This document shows, piece after piece, positions 53,001 through 64,000 of a stretch of 64,000 nucleotides of DNA. Made by a program: the position numbers and the translations under genes. Position 1 is the first letter of the stretch, and each line of letters opens with the position of its first letter. The stretch is from the NCBI RefSeq assembly GCF_000208745.1, contig NC_030850.1:3768671-3832670 (forward strand), in the 5' to 3' direction. The DNA is from Theobroma cacao. Its lineage: Eukaryota > Streptophyta > Magnoliopsida > Malvales > Malvaceae. The notes beneath the pieces are model-generated. The model was not told the origin of the DNA, made no database searches, and saw only the letters and a list, made by a program, of their open reading frames with translations.

Positions 53001-55728
53001 CATGATGGGCAATATCTGTTTATTGTTATTATTATTATTTCGCCATTGGCTTCCCTTCCTTCATAGCTCAATACTATTTAACAATGTCTATACTTCTGAT
53101 ACTTAAGTTAATGGGAGCTTAAGTTATTGTACTTTAGCATTGCCTTGTTGGTTATTCCTTTCTTTCTAAGATGGTTTTACGAATGAAATGCTTGTTATTT
53201 TATCAGAGGTCTCAAGCTATCCATAACAATGAATATTTTATTAATCCCCTCTCCTCACACCCCAATTTTTGGATCTGATTATGTGGATGGGGCATGTTTC
53301 AATCTCTATAGGATATTGCTTTTTCATATATGAAAAAAAAGCTAGATACTTGTCATGGTCTTTGTCATCATAATACATTTTAACTTTGTGTGTGTTTATA
53401 TGTTCACTGACTGGAACTTAATCTCAGAATCTTGGAACGGCGGAGTCATTTGTTAACCCAGATTGAAGAGGTTCGCCGTACTCGAGCTGTGCAACGTGCA
53501 GCTCGCAAAAGACGAGGTGGACTTGATGGTCAAGGTTTAGCTACTGTTGCTGTTGTAGGGTACACAAATGCTGTAGGTGGCCATAATCTGACCAAAACTT
53601 CACCTTTTAACTACCATACAAACAAGTTAGAACTTCTTATGTTTTTCTTTTCTACCCTTTTCTCTTGCTAAACATTTTCCCTATTTTCTTAATTAACAGG
53701 GGAAATCTACATTGATTGGTGCCCTCTCAGATAGTGATCTGTATAGTGATGCAAGGTATATCTATCCTTAAAACATTGCTCATTAAAGTTAGATTCCTTG
53801 TTATAAGAGAGTGAATGTTTTTGCATAATTGGAGGCATTGACTTTGTGCAGATTGTTTGCAACATTGGATGCTAGATTAAAAGGTGTTGTTCTTCCTTCA
53901 GGGTGAGATGATCCACATCAAATCTAATTATACTTTCCCTCAAATTTTGACACATGAAGATGAATATTTCTTTTTAACTATTGATGAGAATACAATCTTA
54001 TTCTTCATAAATATGCATATAATAATTCAGGAGGAAAGTGCTTCTTAGTGATACTGTGGGATTCATATCAGATTTGCCAGTGCAGGTAACTGAGAAGCAT
54101 GTGTATATGTGCCACTGATCCCTTTTTTTTTCTTTGCTATTTTTGGTCTTCTTTCGTCTTTTTTAGCATTGGAATTTTGCTCTTGTAGTTGGTTGAAGCA
54201 TTTCATTCAACCTTGGAAGAGGTGGTGGAGGCTGACCTCCTTGTGGTATGACTGGATAACCTGTCCTCTTTTTTCTTTTTTGAAAAAAAATTATTTATTT
54301 GTGTGCTGCCATTCAGACATTTTCTTATCTGATCTTTTTAAAAGCAGATTCTTTTATAGTTCCTGTTTCTGATGTTATGGTCATCTGTTGTCAATCAAAG
54401 CTGAGTAGGACCAGTCAACAATATCTTGTTTGTAGAGTTTCTCTCTGCCCCTTAAAAAAAATCCCAAACTTACATTTTTTGTATGCTGCAGAAGCAAGGA
54501 ACCTTAGGAAATGATTCCAAATAGATTCCGTTATGAAACAGTTGAGAAGATAGCATCTTGTTTAAAGAATACTGATAGCTGTCTCTCAGTCTTGCCCTCT
54601 TTCACTGGGTTTGGCCCAGTGGCTTATCCCTCTTTAGGAGCAGTTGCATTTGCCAATGCTCCTACAGCCCGGATATATCCTCTCTAAGAGATCTATTTAT
54701 CATGCAAATCAAGGCTTTGTTACTACTTAGTATTATTGTTGCTGAATTGCTGTTGTTTCCAATCAGTAAGCTCTGATGCACAATAATTGAAAGATGATTA
54801 GTGTAGACTTGTATGCATCGTTATTCAATTATCTCTTCTTTGGGTACACAAGTTTATATGAAATCATCCCTCAAATTTGAGAAAATCAGGATTGGTGTGT
54901 CCTTCAGATAGCTGATGAATTTTTCCAAATATTTATGCAGCATGTAATAGACTGCACTGCACCTAATCTTGATGAGCATCGTTCCACGGTGTTGCTAGTT
55001 CTTCGGCAAATTGGAGTGTCAGAGGAAAAGCTTCAGAACATGATTGAAGTCTGGAACAAGGTACTTTAATACATTTTTTACCTCTCCTCCCTCCAAAGAT
55101 TTAAAAGGAAAAAAACTCAAGAAGATATTTTCTAATTTTGCAATCTGTTCAGATTGATTATGAAGAAGAAGTGGGTGCTGATGTATATATTGATGATGGT
55201 GATGAAGATGCTGAGATCAGCAATTTCTCGGGAGCAGAAGACGGCAAGATTAACAGTTCTTCAGAAGTTGAAGATTGTAACGTGGCATCTGAGCCATTAG
55301 ATGGGAAGTCAGTTGGTAATTGTGTTGCTGGTAATGCTGATGCCGATGGTAGTGATGTATTTAAGCCTTCACCTGGAGACCTTCAAGAGACCATGGTTGA
55401 CAAGCAAGGTGATTACTCTGATGGCTGGCTGTTGTCAGGGGATGACTTTGCGGATGACTACTGGAATACCCTGAATGACCAACAAACTGAGACCTCTAAT
55501 GACTGGATGGTGGAAAAAGATTCTCAATCCCAATCTCAGCATGTTCCACACGTCAAAGTATCTGCCCTAACTGGAGTAGGCTTGCAAGAACTGCTGGAAA
55601 TCATTGATGATAGGCTTAAGGTGCAAGATGATAAACTAAAGTCTCAAAAAGTAGTGGAGAGCAGTTTCTTTGATCGAAAATGGAGGCCCCCTCGTAAAGA
55701 AGATGAACAGGTAGCAGTTGAACAATGA
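50081..55728 (+). CDS. HFLX: Organellar HflX-type GTPase (GTPBP6-like)
   Basis: Ribosome-associated GTPase of the HflX/GTPBP6 family, probably imported into an organelle and acting in ribosome splitting or large-subunit biogenesis. Thirteen exons: 50081-50465, 50918-50982, 51764-51826, 51938-52027, 52177-52289, 52732-52800, 53428-53572, 53700-53755, 53852-53902, 54031-54085, 54189-54245, 54941-55060 and 55153-55728. Total 1845 nt, 614 aa. The Arg/Ser-rich N-terminus is presequence-like. The HflX N-domain includes GVTGEAEVVSARGRGSGGRG, then GAGETELQLQRRRI and a coiled segment. G-domain motifs: G1 GYTNAGKST (intron inside the P-loop), G3 DTVGF, G4 NKID (split by an intron), G5 VSALTG. A roughly 135-residue acidic insert separates G4 and G5. 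Introns 2 and 3 use GC donors. Corresponds to At3g49725. Confidence 0.93.
51019..51693. mobile_element. hAT-like MITE in HflX intron 2
   Basis: The left end CAGTGGCATAGCCAGAATTT and the complement of the right end, CAGGGGCGCAGCTACATAG, form an imperfect terminal inverted repeat of a type seen in non-autonomous plant DNA elements. GTGGGGTCA follows on both sides. The interior is AT-rich and non-coding, about 675 bp long. It begins 36 nt after the intron's GC donor. A perfect 8-bp target duplication is not visible. Confidence 0.6.
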
Positions 55729-57505
55729 TAACAGCAGGCAATGTATATTTTTGACCGCGGTTGGTATTAGCAATCATCACAATACAGTTGAAACCGATGT
55801 GTGGCATGGATGATGAATAAGTCAGAGAAACATCAGACAATTATTTTCCCTTTCTGGAGTATAGGGGAAGAATGTGAGAATTTCCTAAGCAAGTGTTTCC
55901 AGCTGCATACGGTATATTTATACTCAAACTTTATGCTTGCAACACCCATACATTTTATATTTAACGTATTCCATAAATTTTTTGATGCAGATCCTTGCCT
56001 ACAATTTTGTACCTAAATCAAAGAAGTGAACTCCATTGGCCCAACAAAAAACTTGAACAAGCAATCCCAAACCTTAATTTGTGCAGAAGGCCAAATATTT
56101 ATGACCTTTTGAGATACAATTGGGTTGTGCTTGTTTTTGTACCAGTTAATTTTTTCTACCCGTAACATATGCTACACAAAAAGATTGGGCAAATTAAATT
56201 ATGGGACATATCAAGAATAACATTTCAGGATGAAACTTGTTCTAAGGGCGTGATATTTTGGTTGAAGCTCACTTTTGTACCTGGGTAGCGGGAAAACATC
56301 TTTTTCCCTTCCTTCTTAATGGAATTCCTCTCATAACTTAAAAGAAAAACAATAAACATTAAAGGCGACTTGCCAAGTACTTAAGTCACTTTTGCAGATT
56401 GAATAAAGTGGATGGAAGGTCAGATCAACTATTCCGTTATTACAATTAACCAAAGTAATTATCCACCCTGCATGGATCCCTCCATAAATATAGCTGAAAA
56501 TGAAATAAAGGCAGTCTTTTGCCAATAAAGGTTCCCCTGCCACTACGAACTCCACCTAGCGACACCTACACCAACGACGATCTTCCATCAAGTGCCACAA
56601 AAGGCAATGAGTGCAGTAATTATTCAACTTTGATCAATCTTTTTTGTCATATGGTGTCTTTCTAATGCTATTTTCACACAAATTATACATCAATGAGAGT
56701 TTTCAATTTTGGGTCCAGGTGTTGTTGGATTTTAAAAGTTTTTACTGGTCTTTTGTTTTTTTATCTCTTTTCGTTTTAATTAACTTTATAAAAAAAATAA
56801 AGACATTTTTTAGTAGTGTTAGTTAAACTGATAATCTTTTTCTGAACGACGTCGCATTCGTTACCGACGCGCTGATAACTGTATGGCAAACGCGCGCCGT
56901 ATAATGGCGACCCATATTTCTCACACACGGATCTTAGCTTTCGCAAAATAAAAAATGCCAAAGCCAAACAGTGAAAATACTGCGTATCTGAGACCCTTTC
57001 AGGCTTTCACACTTGATTTATTAAACTCCTTTGTAGTTTGTACTCTTTTTTTCTTTTTTAATTACTAGCAAATGGCTTTAAATTCCTACTTAATCGAGTG
57101 CTAGAAGAAAAAAGCGAAAACCAGGGCAAAACAACACTCAAAACACATCCACAGATCTAAGATCCAAAATCCAAATGCCCATTTCCAATTTCTCCCTCTA
57201 AGGTGAACTGTCGTCTCTCTCTCTCTCTCTCTCTCGTCTTTCTTCCTGTAATTCCTTTTGATCTCTCTGTTGCTTTCATTATTTCCTTCATTTTATCTAA
57301 TATCCAAAGCTTTCTCATTTTTTGGATCTGCTTTCGTTTTTCTGTTTGTTTCTTTTTTTTTTTTCCATTTCTCATTTTGATTGTTTGGCAATGAATTTAA
57401 TGTTTGTTCTTTCGATGAAGAAACTAAAGTTTTGTGTAAATCTGATGTTTGTTTGGACAGTGTAAATAGTAATAACAAAGTTTTTGAAGAGAGTAGCAAC
57501 CAACC
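55729..57505. other. HflX-CGR2 spacer and CGR2 leader
   Basis: HflX 3' untranslated sequence, spacer, then the CGR2 5' region. A CT microsatellite lies at 57214-57235. A GTGAAC after CTAAG (57203) and a pyrimidine-flanked acceptor TTTGGACAG (ending 57461) could bound an intron in the CGR2 leader. No other gene is seen. Confidence 0.45.
57214..57235 (+). repeat. CT microsatellite upstream of CGR2
   Basis: About 11 CT units in the probable 5' leader or leader intron of the CGR2-type gene. Confidence 0.8.
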
Positions 57506-60059
57506 ATGTCAAGGAGGCAAGTAAGTTCCACGCGCCGCTTTGTCGACAGCGGAAACTTTCCCTTCGCTGGAGCTTTACATTCCAAATCCCGATCTTCTCC
57601 CATTTTATCCATCGGTCTTGTCGTTGTGGTATATCCGTCTATCTATCTTCTTCTTTCTTCAAATTTTTATTATTTTTAAAAAAGGAAATTAATTGAGGTA
57701 GCAATTGTTTTTTTTTTAATTAACTTTCAGGGTGCAATCCTTCTTATTGGCTATGCCTATAGTGGCTCAGGTATTCTTTAAATTATTTATTTATTAAATA
57801 TGCTTACCAGAATTTCTTATTTGGATTTACTTGCTTTGTGGTTTAATATGCTTTTCTTATTACTTCAATCAATTGGCCATAATAATCTTTTTGGGGTATA
57901 CAGGTAAATTCCGAGGTGAAGCAGTTAGTCGGATCGAAGGTAAAGTTTGTTTTCCCTTATTCCTCATTGGATTTGATGTTTAGAACTGAATGAATAGTGA
58001 AGTTACTGTTTTTATTTGATTCTTATGAGCTTTTTGGTACGATGTCTCTTTAGAACTACTTAACTACTTAGTGGATTCACTAATGCTGTGTTTGGAACAT
58101 GCATTTGGATTTGGTTTGTGATATAAATTGTGAGGATGAATGCATGCATTATGTAAAAATTAGTTAAGATTTGATAAACCTATGTATTTGAGAGGTTGTA
58201 AGAAGATGCATTTTAAATTCTCTATGTAATATATGTATTTCAAATTCATCACTAAGTACAGATTTAAAAGATTCATGCATTTGAAAATAATGATGAAAGT
58301 CATGTTTTAATCTGTTTCATCACACAATTTATGCGAAATTTGAAATCTAAAAATCCAGTCTCCCAATTTCAAGTTCTGGAACGCAACCTTAATAATTTGG
58401 AGAACATCATCAGTTGTTTTAGCATGTCTATAAGATCACCAAATTCATCGGAGATTATATTTTGGATACAAATCTTATAGCCTTGCTTCAGCATCTCATT
58501 GTTGTCAGTCTTACTTTCCTTTGATAGATTGGAATTGCCATGCTTTGGAAAGGGTATGTTTTCATTAAGTGTAACGTTCCAAAATTCAATTAATTTTCTT
58601 TTTATTTTTTATAGGTGATTATTCATGCACTCTTGAAGTTCAGAGAGCAATACCTTATTTAAAGAAGGCATATGGTGACAGCATGCACAAGGTTTTGCAT
58701 GTAGGCCCTGATACCTGTTCAGTGGTCTCCAAACTTTTGAAAGAAGAGGAAACTGAAGCCTGGGGTGTGGAACCATATGACATAGAGGATGCTGAAGCAA
58801 ATTGCAAGAGTCTTGTGCGCAAGGGCATTGTACGTGTGGCAGATATCAAGTTCCCTCTTCCCTATAGGCCAAAGTCGTTTTCTCTTGTTATTGTGTCAGA
58901 TGCCCTTGATTACTTGTCTCCAAAATACCTGAACAAGACTCTTCCTGAGTTGGCAAGGGTGGCCTCCGATGGTCTAGTTATTTTTGCTGGTAATCTCTTA
59001 CTCTTTTAAGTTACATATCAATTATAAAATAAAAGTTAGGCAGAGAAATGCCGATATAGAGATATATTTGTTTATGAAGATAACTCTTTCACGGATGGAA
59101 AAATGTTTCTGATGTAACTACATGATAACCACAGTATTACTATTTAGAACACTTTCCTAGAGACTATATGTGCAGCCATGAGTGGTTTTTAGATGGATGT
59201 AGTACATACTCTCTTTGTGTTCTTTGTCAAACTGGGGATTCATGCAGCTTTTTACTCATTGTATTTGATCCTTTCTTTTGGTTTATCTGAATTTTAACAG
59301 CTTCTTTTTCATGTTCAGGTTACCCTGGTCATCAGAGGGCTAAAGTGGCAGAATTGTCAAAATTTGGGCGGCCGGTCAGTCTCTATCTACTCCTTATAAC
59401 AAGGGGATTTGAAATTAAAATAGGCCATAATATCTCTTTTAACTTTCATTTGATCAAAATTGTCACACCATTTTTGTTTTAGTGAGTCTTGTTTCTGGAT
59501 ATTGATATTATCGTATTCCTGTTGGTTCTTCAGTCGGACTCTCAGTTACAGAATAAATAGTTAATCTGACTTAAGTATTGACAAGATTTTGTTGTGCTTA
59601 GTCAGAACTTGAAGTAGTCTAAAATGTGCAGCAAGAAAGAGGTCCCAAAGTTTGGACTTTGGTTGCATTTATCACTAAATTAGGGACTGATTGATAAATT
59701 TGAAGTTTTGAGATAGTCTGGTGGGAAGAAAGAAATATAAAAGGATATGCACATGCATTATTACCAAAAAGGTTGGGAGGAGTTCATGTAGTTTTTTCCA
59801 TTTACTCCATTTGTGATCTTTGTTTCTGAATTGTCATTTAGCACAACTTTAAAGTGCCAAGTTGACCTTATCAATTATCATTAACATATCTGTTTCATTT
59901 GTGAAGGCCAAAATGCGGAGTTCATCTTGGTGGATTCGCTTTTTTGTCCAGACTAGCTTAGAAGAAAATGAAGCTGCCATTAAGAAGTTTGAGCAGGCTG
60001 CATCTAAGAAGTCATTCCAGTCAGCTTGTCAAGTGTTCCACCTCAATCCATACCACTGA
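57506..60059 (+). CDS. CGR2: Pectin methyltransferase CGR2/CGR3 type
   Basis: Golgi protein of the cotton-Golgi-related group, needed in Arabidopsis for methylesterification of homogalacturonan during pectin synthesis. Six GT-AG exons: 57506-57628, 57731-57770, 57904-57939, 58615-58989, 59319-59374 and 59907-60059. Total 783 nt, 260 aa, matching the usual length of about 258. Residues 1-30 are a short basic cytosolic tail (MSRRQVSSTRRFVDSGNFPF). A single membrane anchor follows at about 34-50 (ILSIGLVVVGAILLIGYAY), so topology is type II. The lumenal part has a methyltransferase-like fold: VLHVGPDTCSVVSKLL would be the cofactor-binding strand-loop, then VEPYDIEDAEANCKSLV and FSLVIVSDALDYLSPKYLNK. 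CGR2 versus CGR3 is decided by position next to HflX and PPR genes, as at At3g49720. Confidence 0.92.
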
Positions 60060-60784
60060 TAAAAGAGAAATTCATTAAGATCAAATTTTCATTAATTATG
60101 TTTGTCATGCATTTGAAGGTGAAGTAAAATATCTTCAGCTCTCATATGAAATATAGACTGTCGGGTAACTAAATTTGGTAAAGAGATGTTGTTGACATCA
60201 CCTAGTGTTGTGCCCTTAACATTACAAAGTTGATATTTATTAATTTAATTGATAAGAATTTTACTGTTATTAGTTATCACACATCCATTTATTGTACTTT
60301 ATTAAATAACTGTGGAGAATGCAACTCTTTACCAGTATTTGTGTTCACACTTGCATTTTTATTTAGCTGTGGACCTGTCTGTAGAAAGTTTATTAGCTCA
60401 TGAAATAGGGGAGGGAACTCTTTCTCTTCCCATAAACCTTGCTTCTCTCCTCCATATTTGGTTTCAAAGCTCCAAGGTTTATTTGTTAGGATGTCTTTAT
60501 AAACATATGCATTTATAGAATTTTGATATATCCAAACATTGCTTTAGTCTCAGAATTGCAAGAGTTCCTTGTTGATGATACTTTTTTGGTTACACGAGGA
60601 TACCAAAAAATTCATAATCTGTTATCCAACCCTTAAATAAAATATTTTGGATTCCGATAATAAAATCAGTCAGTCGCATGGTTTGCAATCATCAGCCTGA
60701 CAATTCGTAACAAGGAATCAATGAATAGATGGTTATAGGTTAGGGAATTGGAGTTTGAGACCGCTGGCAACGAGTCTAAAAGCA
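60060..60784. other. Convergent CGR2/PPR spacer
   Basis: 3' flanks of CGR2 and of the DYW-type PPR gene. No gene or repeat is identified. Confidence 0.5.
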
Positions 60785-62941
60785 TTACCAATAATCCCCA
60801 CAAGAACACTTACCATCCTTGAAGCTGTGAAACCGACGGGTATCCCTTACAGTGATTTCCCTCCCAGCAATGGCAGAAATAAACTTGATTGCATTATGGC
60901 AGTCTCCACATATTCTCAGGTTTTTAATCACAAGAATAGGCTCCCCATCTTTTGTTGAAAGCAGCCCAAATGCAACAGCTAGCTTCTCGCTATGCTGACC
61001 CAACCTTATCTCCTTCTCTCCAGGCTCTATCTCGTCATCCTTAACTAAAGTCCATCTCAGATCGGGAACATAGCCAGCTAGCCTCATCTTCTTCCCCATC
61101 TCCTCCAAGTACTGGTAAATTTCTTTGATCATAGGGTGTGAAATATCTTCAGCCACAAACACATGAATTCTTTTATTCACCTCAATCCAACTACAACCTG
61201 GTTTCTTCCTTACACCTCTGTCTCGCATAAGCTTTCTAACTGTAGCCGCCTCTTCCCATTTGCCGCTGCTGGCATACATATTTGCAAGCATGACATAAGG
61301 TACAGCATTTGAAGGCTCCAGCTCAAGAAGCTGGTTTGCGGCCCTTGATGCTAGTTCTATGTTTCCGTGCATTTTACAAGCACTAAGCAGTGCAGCCCAA
61401 CCAATTGAGCCAGGGCTAAATGGCATAGTCTCTATGAGCCTCTCAGCTTCACTTAGCTTGCCTGCTCGACCCAAAAGATCAATCATACATGAATAGTGTT
61501 CCACTTCTGGTTCAATTCCAAACTTTTCCTTCATAATGTTGAAATACTTCTGACCCTCCTCAAGTTTTCCTGTATGAGCACATGCTGAGAGAACAGAAAT
61601 GAAGGTTACGCTCGTAGGGGAAATATTTCGCTCCAGCATCTGCTCAAAAAGAAGTAATGACTCCATTCCAATTCCATGTTCTGCATAACCAGCAATCATT
61701 GAATTCAAAGAGACAGTATTATGCTCTGGCATCCTATCAAACAACCATCTTGCATCATGAAGATTCCCACATTTTGAGTACATAGCAACCAGGGCATTAT
61801 TGACTTGAATTCGATTATGGGTTTCAGATTTAATTGCCAGTGCATGAATCTGTCTTCCCTGAGAAGGTGATGACAAATTGGAGCATGCACTAATTACATT
61901 CACAAAGCTACAATCATCAGGGTGATAACCAACACATCGCATCTCCTGGAAACACTCAAGAGCCTCCTCAGCAAGCTCCTCATTCAACGAATACCCCGAA
62001 ATCACAGTATTCCAAAGAACCAAATCCGGTCCAGAAACTTCGTCAAACACTTTCCTACAATCCGACATACCACCTCCACACTTTGAATACAAATCAATCA
62101 AACCACTCCCAACGTGAGCATTTTGATGAAAGCCAGTCTTAATCAACATAGCATGAAATTGAAGCCCTCCTAACAAGTCCTCTAAACTAGTAAACGCTGT
62201 CAAAACACTGGCCAAAGTAAACATATCAACAACCAATCCTATCCTAACCATTTCCTGAAACAGAGCCAATGCTTTTGCTCCCTCTTTATGCTGCCCATAC
62301 GCCACGATCATTGAATTCCACGACACTTCATCTTTACCCTCTCCCATCCCATAAAACACCCGCTTCGCCTCCTCTAAAAGGCCCTCTTTACTATAACATG
62401 AAAGCAAAGCATTGTTAACCGAAGCATATGAATGAAACCCACAGAAAACCAGAAAGCAATGCAACTGCCTAAGCAAAAACAAGTCATTTAAACAAGCCGT
62501 GATCACCCCGGATAAAGTAAAGCCATCCATTTCAAAACCCAACTCTCTCATTTTTTTAAACAACCCCAATGCAGGTTCAGTCTTACCACAATCTGCATAG
62601 GCAGAAATAAGAGTGTTATAAGAAACAAGGTCTGGTTGAGGAATTTGATCGAACAGTTGATGGGCAACGAAAGGGAAGGATTCCTTGGCATAGGCAGCGA
62701 TGATGGCGTTGAAAGAGAATGTGTTGGGGTCTTGGGTTTGGTGAAAGGCGTTGTGGGCGGCGGTTAAGTGGCCGCATTTGGAGTAGAGAAGGATGAAGTG
62801 GTTGGAAAGGTAAGTTGAAGAAGGGATGAGAGATTTGATGTAAAGAGCGTGGAGGGATTTGCCTGTTAAAAGGTCTCTGTGGGTTATGCATGTTTTCAAC
62901 AGGTTGCGGAAGGTTTGGATGGTCCATGACATTTGGGTCAT
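60785..62941 (-). CDS. DYW-class pentatricopeptide repeat editing factor
   Basis: PLS-class PPR protein with a C-terminal cytidine-deaminase-like DYW domain, expected to direct C-to-U editing at specific organelle sites. Single exon, 718 aa, ATG at 62939-62941, stop TAA at 60785-60787. Tandem P, L and S repeats run from about residue 8 to 520 (e.g. [40 protein letters not shown]). E and E+ segments follow. The DYW domain keeps the zinc and catalytic signature [10 protein letters not shown] (HxE) and the CGDCHNAIK (CxxCH) motif, then [14 protein letters not shown] at the exact terminus, so it looks catalytically intact. It corresponds to Arabidopsis At3g49710 by sequence and position. No long presequence is evident. 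Confidence 0.94.
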   Translation of the reverse strand: MTQMSWTIQTFRNLLKTCITHRDLLTGKSLHALYIKSLIPSSTYLSNHFILLYSKCGHLTAAHNAFHQTQDPNTFSFNAIIAAYAKESFPFVAHQLFDQIPQPDLVSYNTLISAYADCGKTEPALGLFKKMRELGFEMDGFTLSGVITACLNDLFLLRQLHCFLVFCGFHSYASVNNALLSCYSKEGLLEEAKRVFYGMGEGKDEVSWNSMIVAYGQHKEGAKALALFQEMVRIGLVVDMFTLASVLTAFTSLEDLLGGLQFHAMLIKTGFHQNAHVGSGLIDLYSKCGGGMSDCRKVFDEVSGPDLVLWNTVISGYSLNEELAEEALECFQEMRCVGYHPDDCSFVNVISACSNLSSPSQGRQIHALAIKSETHNRIQVNNALVAMYSKCGNLHDARWLFDRMPEHNTVSLNSMIAGYAEHGIGMESLLLFEQMLERNISPTSVTFISVLSACAHTGKLEEGQKYFNIMKEKFGIEPEVEHYSCMIDLLGRAGKLSEAERLIETMPFSPGSIGWAALLSACKMHGNIELASRAANQLLELEPSNAVPYVMLANMYASSGKWEEAATVRKLMRDRGVRKKPGCSWIEVNKRIHVFVAEDISHPMIKEIYQYLEEMGKKMRLAGYVPDLRWTLVKDDEIEPGEKEIRLGQHSEKLAVAFGLLSTKDGEPILVIKNLRICGDCHNAIKFISAIAGREITVRDTRRFHSFKDGKCSCGDYW

Positions 62942-63306
62942 TTGCCATCTTTACGTAACAGTTCGTTCATTGCATACAAATACACAACAGGTTAAGGTAT
63001 ATGTCAACAAAGTTTAAAGCAAGGTAAACATATTAAAAGGTTTATTTAGGCCCTGCAGTATGAAGTTTGGACCAAGGAGGCGAGGACCATCTAGCCCAAT
63101 CATGCACCCACTTGTAGACACTTAAATAAATAAATATAAATATAAATAAAATAAAATAAATAAATAAATTAAATAAAATAAAATAAAAAAAAAATCTGGA
63201 TGGTTGGGCGTACGCCCAGCCATCCCGTCGCCGTCCCATCCCCCACCCACTACGCGGGATGGGGGGTTCTAGCCACCAACTCCAAGGGGTGCCAGAACCC
63301 CATCAC

Positions 63307-63334
63307 CGGGTTGTCCAAATTTTTGGACAACCCG
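63307..63334. repeat. Perfect 13-bp inverted repeat
   Basis: CGGGTTGTCCAAA and TTTGGACAACCCG are exact reverse complements separated by two bases. Strong hairpin on either strand. Confidence 0.85.
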
Positions 63335-63717
63335 ACTCTTTAAAACCCTGCACAAAAAAGAAACAAACAACAGCGATTAGCCACAGAAAAGAGAGAGAAA
63401 AGAACACAAAGAAAAACAAAGAGAAAAGGGTGAGATTTGAGAGGAGAGAGAGGGGCCGACGGGAAGGGAAGGATTCGGCCAACGGAAGGCGAAGCGATTC
63501 GCTGGCTAAGAGAGAGAAATCCGAGAAGAGAGGGGAGGACGCCGGTGCCGGAAGAGAGAAGAGATTTTTAGAGAGAGGGGAGAGGGCGCCGCTGCTAGAG
63601 AGAGAAAGTGAGGAGTGAAACTGAAGAGAGAAAGAGAGAAAAGGGGATTAAATACCTAGGGTTCGTGGGCAAAACGGCGTCGTTTCAGAGAGGCAAGCAG
63701 AAGCTGGAAGGACCAGG

Positions 63718-63735
63718 CAAAACGACGTCGTTTTG
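63718..63735. other. 18-bp perfect palindrome with GACGTC core
   Basis: CAAAACGACGTCGTTTTG reads the same on both strands and contains GACGTC, the core of the bZIP C-box. Two imperfect relatives lie within 50 bp on either side. Confidence 0.7.
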
Positions 63736-64000
63736 AGCGGCTTCGCAGGCATCAAAACGGTGCGTTTTGGACTTCTCCTTGCGGGCTTCCAGAAACAGGC
63801 CGGGTGCTGGATTTGGGCTCCCACGGGCCGTCGAGTTGGGCCAATCGCAGCCCAACAAGGTATAACCCTTGTTGTTTTGTTTTGCTTGGGTCTAGCCCAT
63901 TTTTAATTTAAATGCATTTATTTTTTAGGGAATAAATATTTATATAATATGGGCACTTATATTTAATATTAAAAATCAAAATAAATAAATAATTAATAAT

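Larger units (their letters stand above)
62942..64000 (-). promoter_or_regulatory. GC-rich hairpin-bearing region, possible leftward promoter or TE end
   Basis: On the minus strand there is an ACCCTAGGTATTTAATCCCC core (TATA-like near 63648-63655) preceded by three related palindromes of the type AAAACGNCGTCGTTTT (63669-63687, 63718-63735, about 63752-63772). A CT-rich leader of about 250 bp and a splice-acceptor-like TTTTTTGTGCAG follow. Two strong inverted repeats lie beyond: 63307-63334 (perfect 13-bp arms) and 63198-63226 (one mismatch). A TAAA/TTTA tract at 63120-63190 separates this from the PPR gene. It could be a distal promoter for that gene or part of a transposable element continuing outside the window. 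The purine-rich plus-strand frame at 63259-63618 is not a credible protein. Confidence 0.4.

Noticed and set aside
54109..54514. Frames of 87 and 71 codons in HflX
   Set aside because: They read through intron sequence between exons 11 and 12; shadows of the real gene.
63259..63618. 119-codon Arg/Glu/Lys-rich frame near the window end
   Set aside because: A product of GAGA-type purine repeats (the complement of a CT-rich leader), not a plausible protein.

Overview
The window is plant nuclear DNA. Its genes carry introns with plant-type AT-rich sequence and are separated by long AT-rich spacers with transposon debris. The gene set is that of a core eudicot, most likely a rosid; the sequence alone does not give the genus. 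Nine protein-coding genes look intact. I rebuilt the exons of the spliced ones by hand, and every spliced reading frame comes out as a whole number of codons.

Layout. 2.4-5.7 kb (+): AINTEGUMENTA (ANT), a two-AP2-domain organ-growth regulator with a 9-nt microexon. 5.7-13.5 kb: long spacer with a small TIR element and a G-tract. 13.9-14.7 kb (+): RLP44, a single-exon LRR receptor-like protein. 17.9-22.7 kb (+): DEAD-box RNA helicase RH16 (Dbp9/DDX56 type), 15 exons. 23.1-33.1 kb: repeat island. It holds a MITE, a foldback element split by a non-autonomous CACTA element that carries the last exon of a ribosomal protein S9 gene, an LTR fragment, and a second, larger relative of the MITE enclosing a broken isopentenyltransferase fragment. 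33.9-38.2 kb (+): squalene epoxidase (SQE). 39.0-41.2 kb (-) and 41.5-43.5 kb (+): a divergent pair of pentatricopeptide repeat (PPR) genes sharing 320 bp. 45.4-47.9 kb (-): a CNNM/DUF21-CBS membrane protein. 50.1-55.7 kb (+): an organellar HflX-type GTPase with two successive GC-AG introns. 57.5-60.1 kb (+): CGR2/CGR3-type pectin methyltransferase. 60.8-62.9 kb (-): a DYW-class PPR editing factor. 63-64 kb: GC-rich, hairpin-rich sequence that looks like a leftward promoter or transposon end.

The genes are ordinary, independently transcribed nuclear genes, not an operon or a biosynthetic cluster. From memory, the order matches two Arabidopsis neighbourhoods: ANT next to SQE3 (At4g37750/At4g37760), and the run At3g49710 (PPR), At3g49720 (CGR2), At3g49725 (HflX), At3g49730 and At3g49740 (PPRs), At3g49750 (RLP44). 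The window therefore looks like the unfractionated ancestral block. RLP44 (pectin-state surveillance feeding brassinosteroid signalling), CGR2 (pectin methylation), SQE (sterol precursor) and ANT (organ growth) touch related growth processes, but nothing in the sequence shows joint control.

I found no convincing undescribed system. The most notable items are the nested transposon with a captured ribosomal-protein exon, the three GC-AG introns, the microexon, the IPT remnant inside a TIR element, a possible targeting extension on SQE, and an assembly duplication around the single N at 29453.
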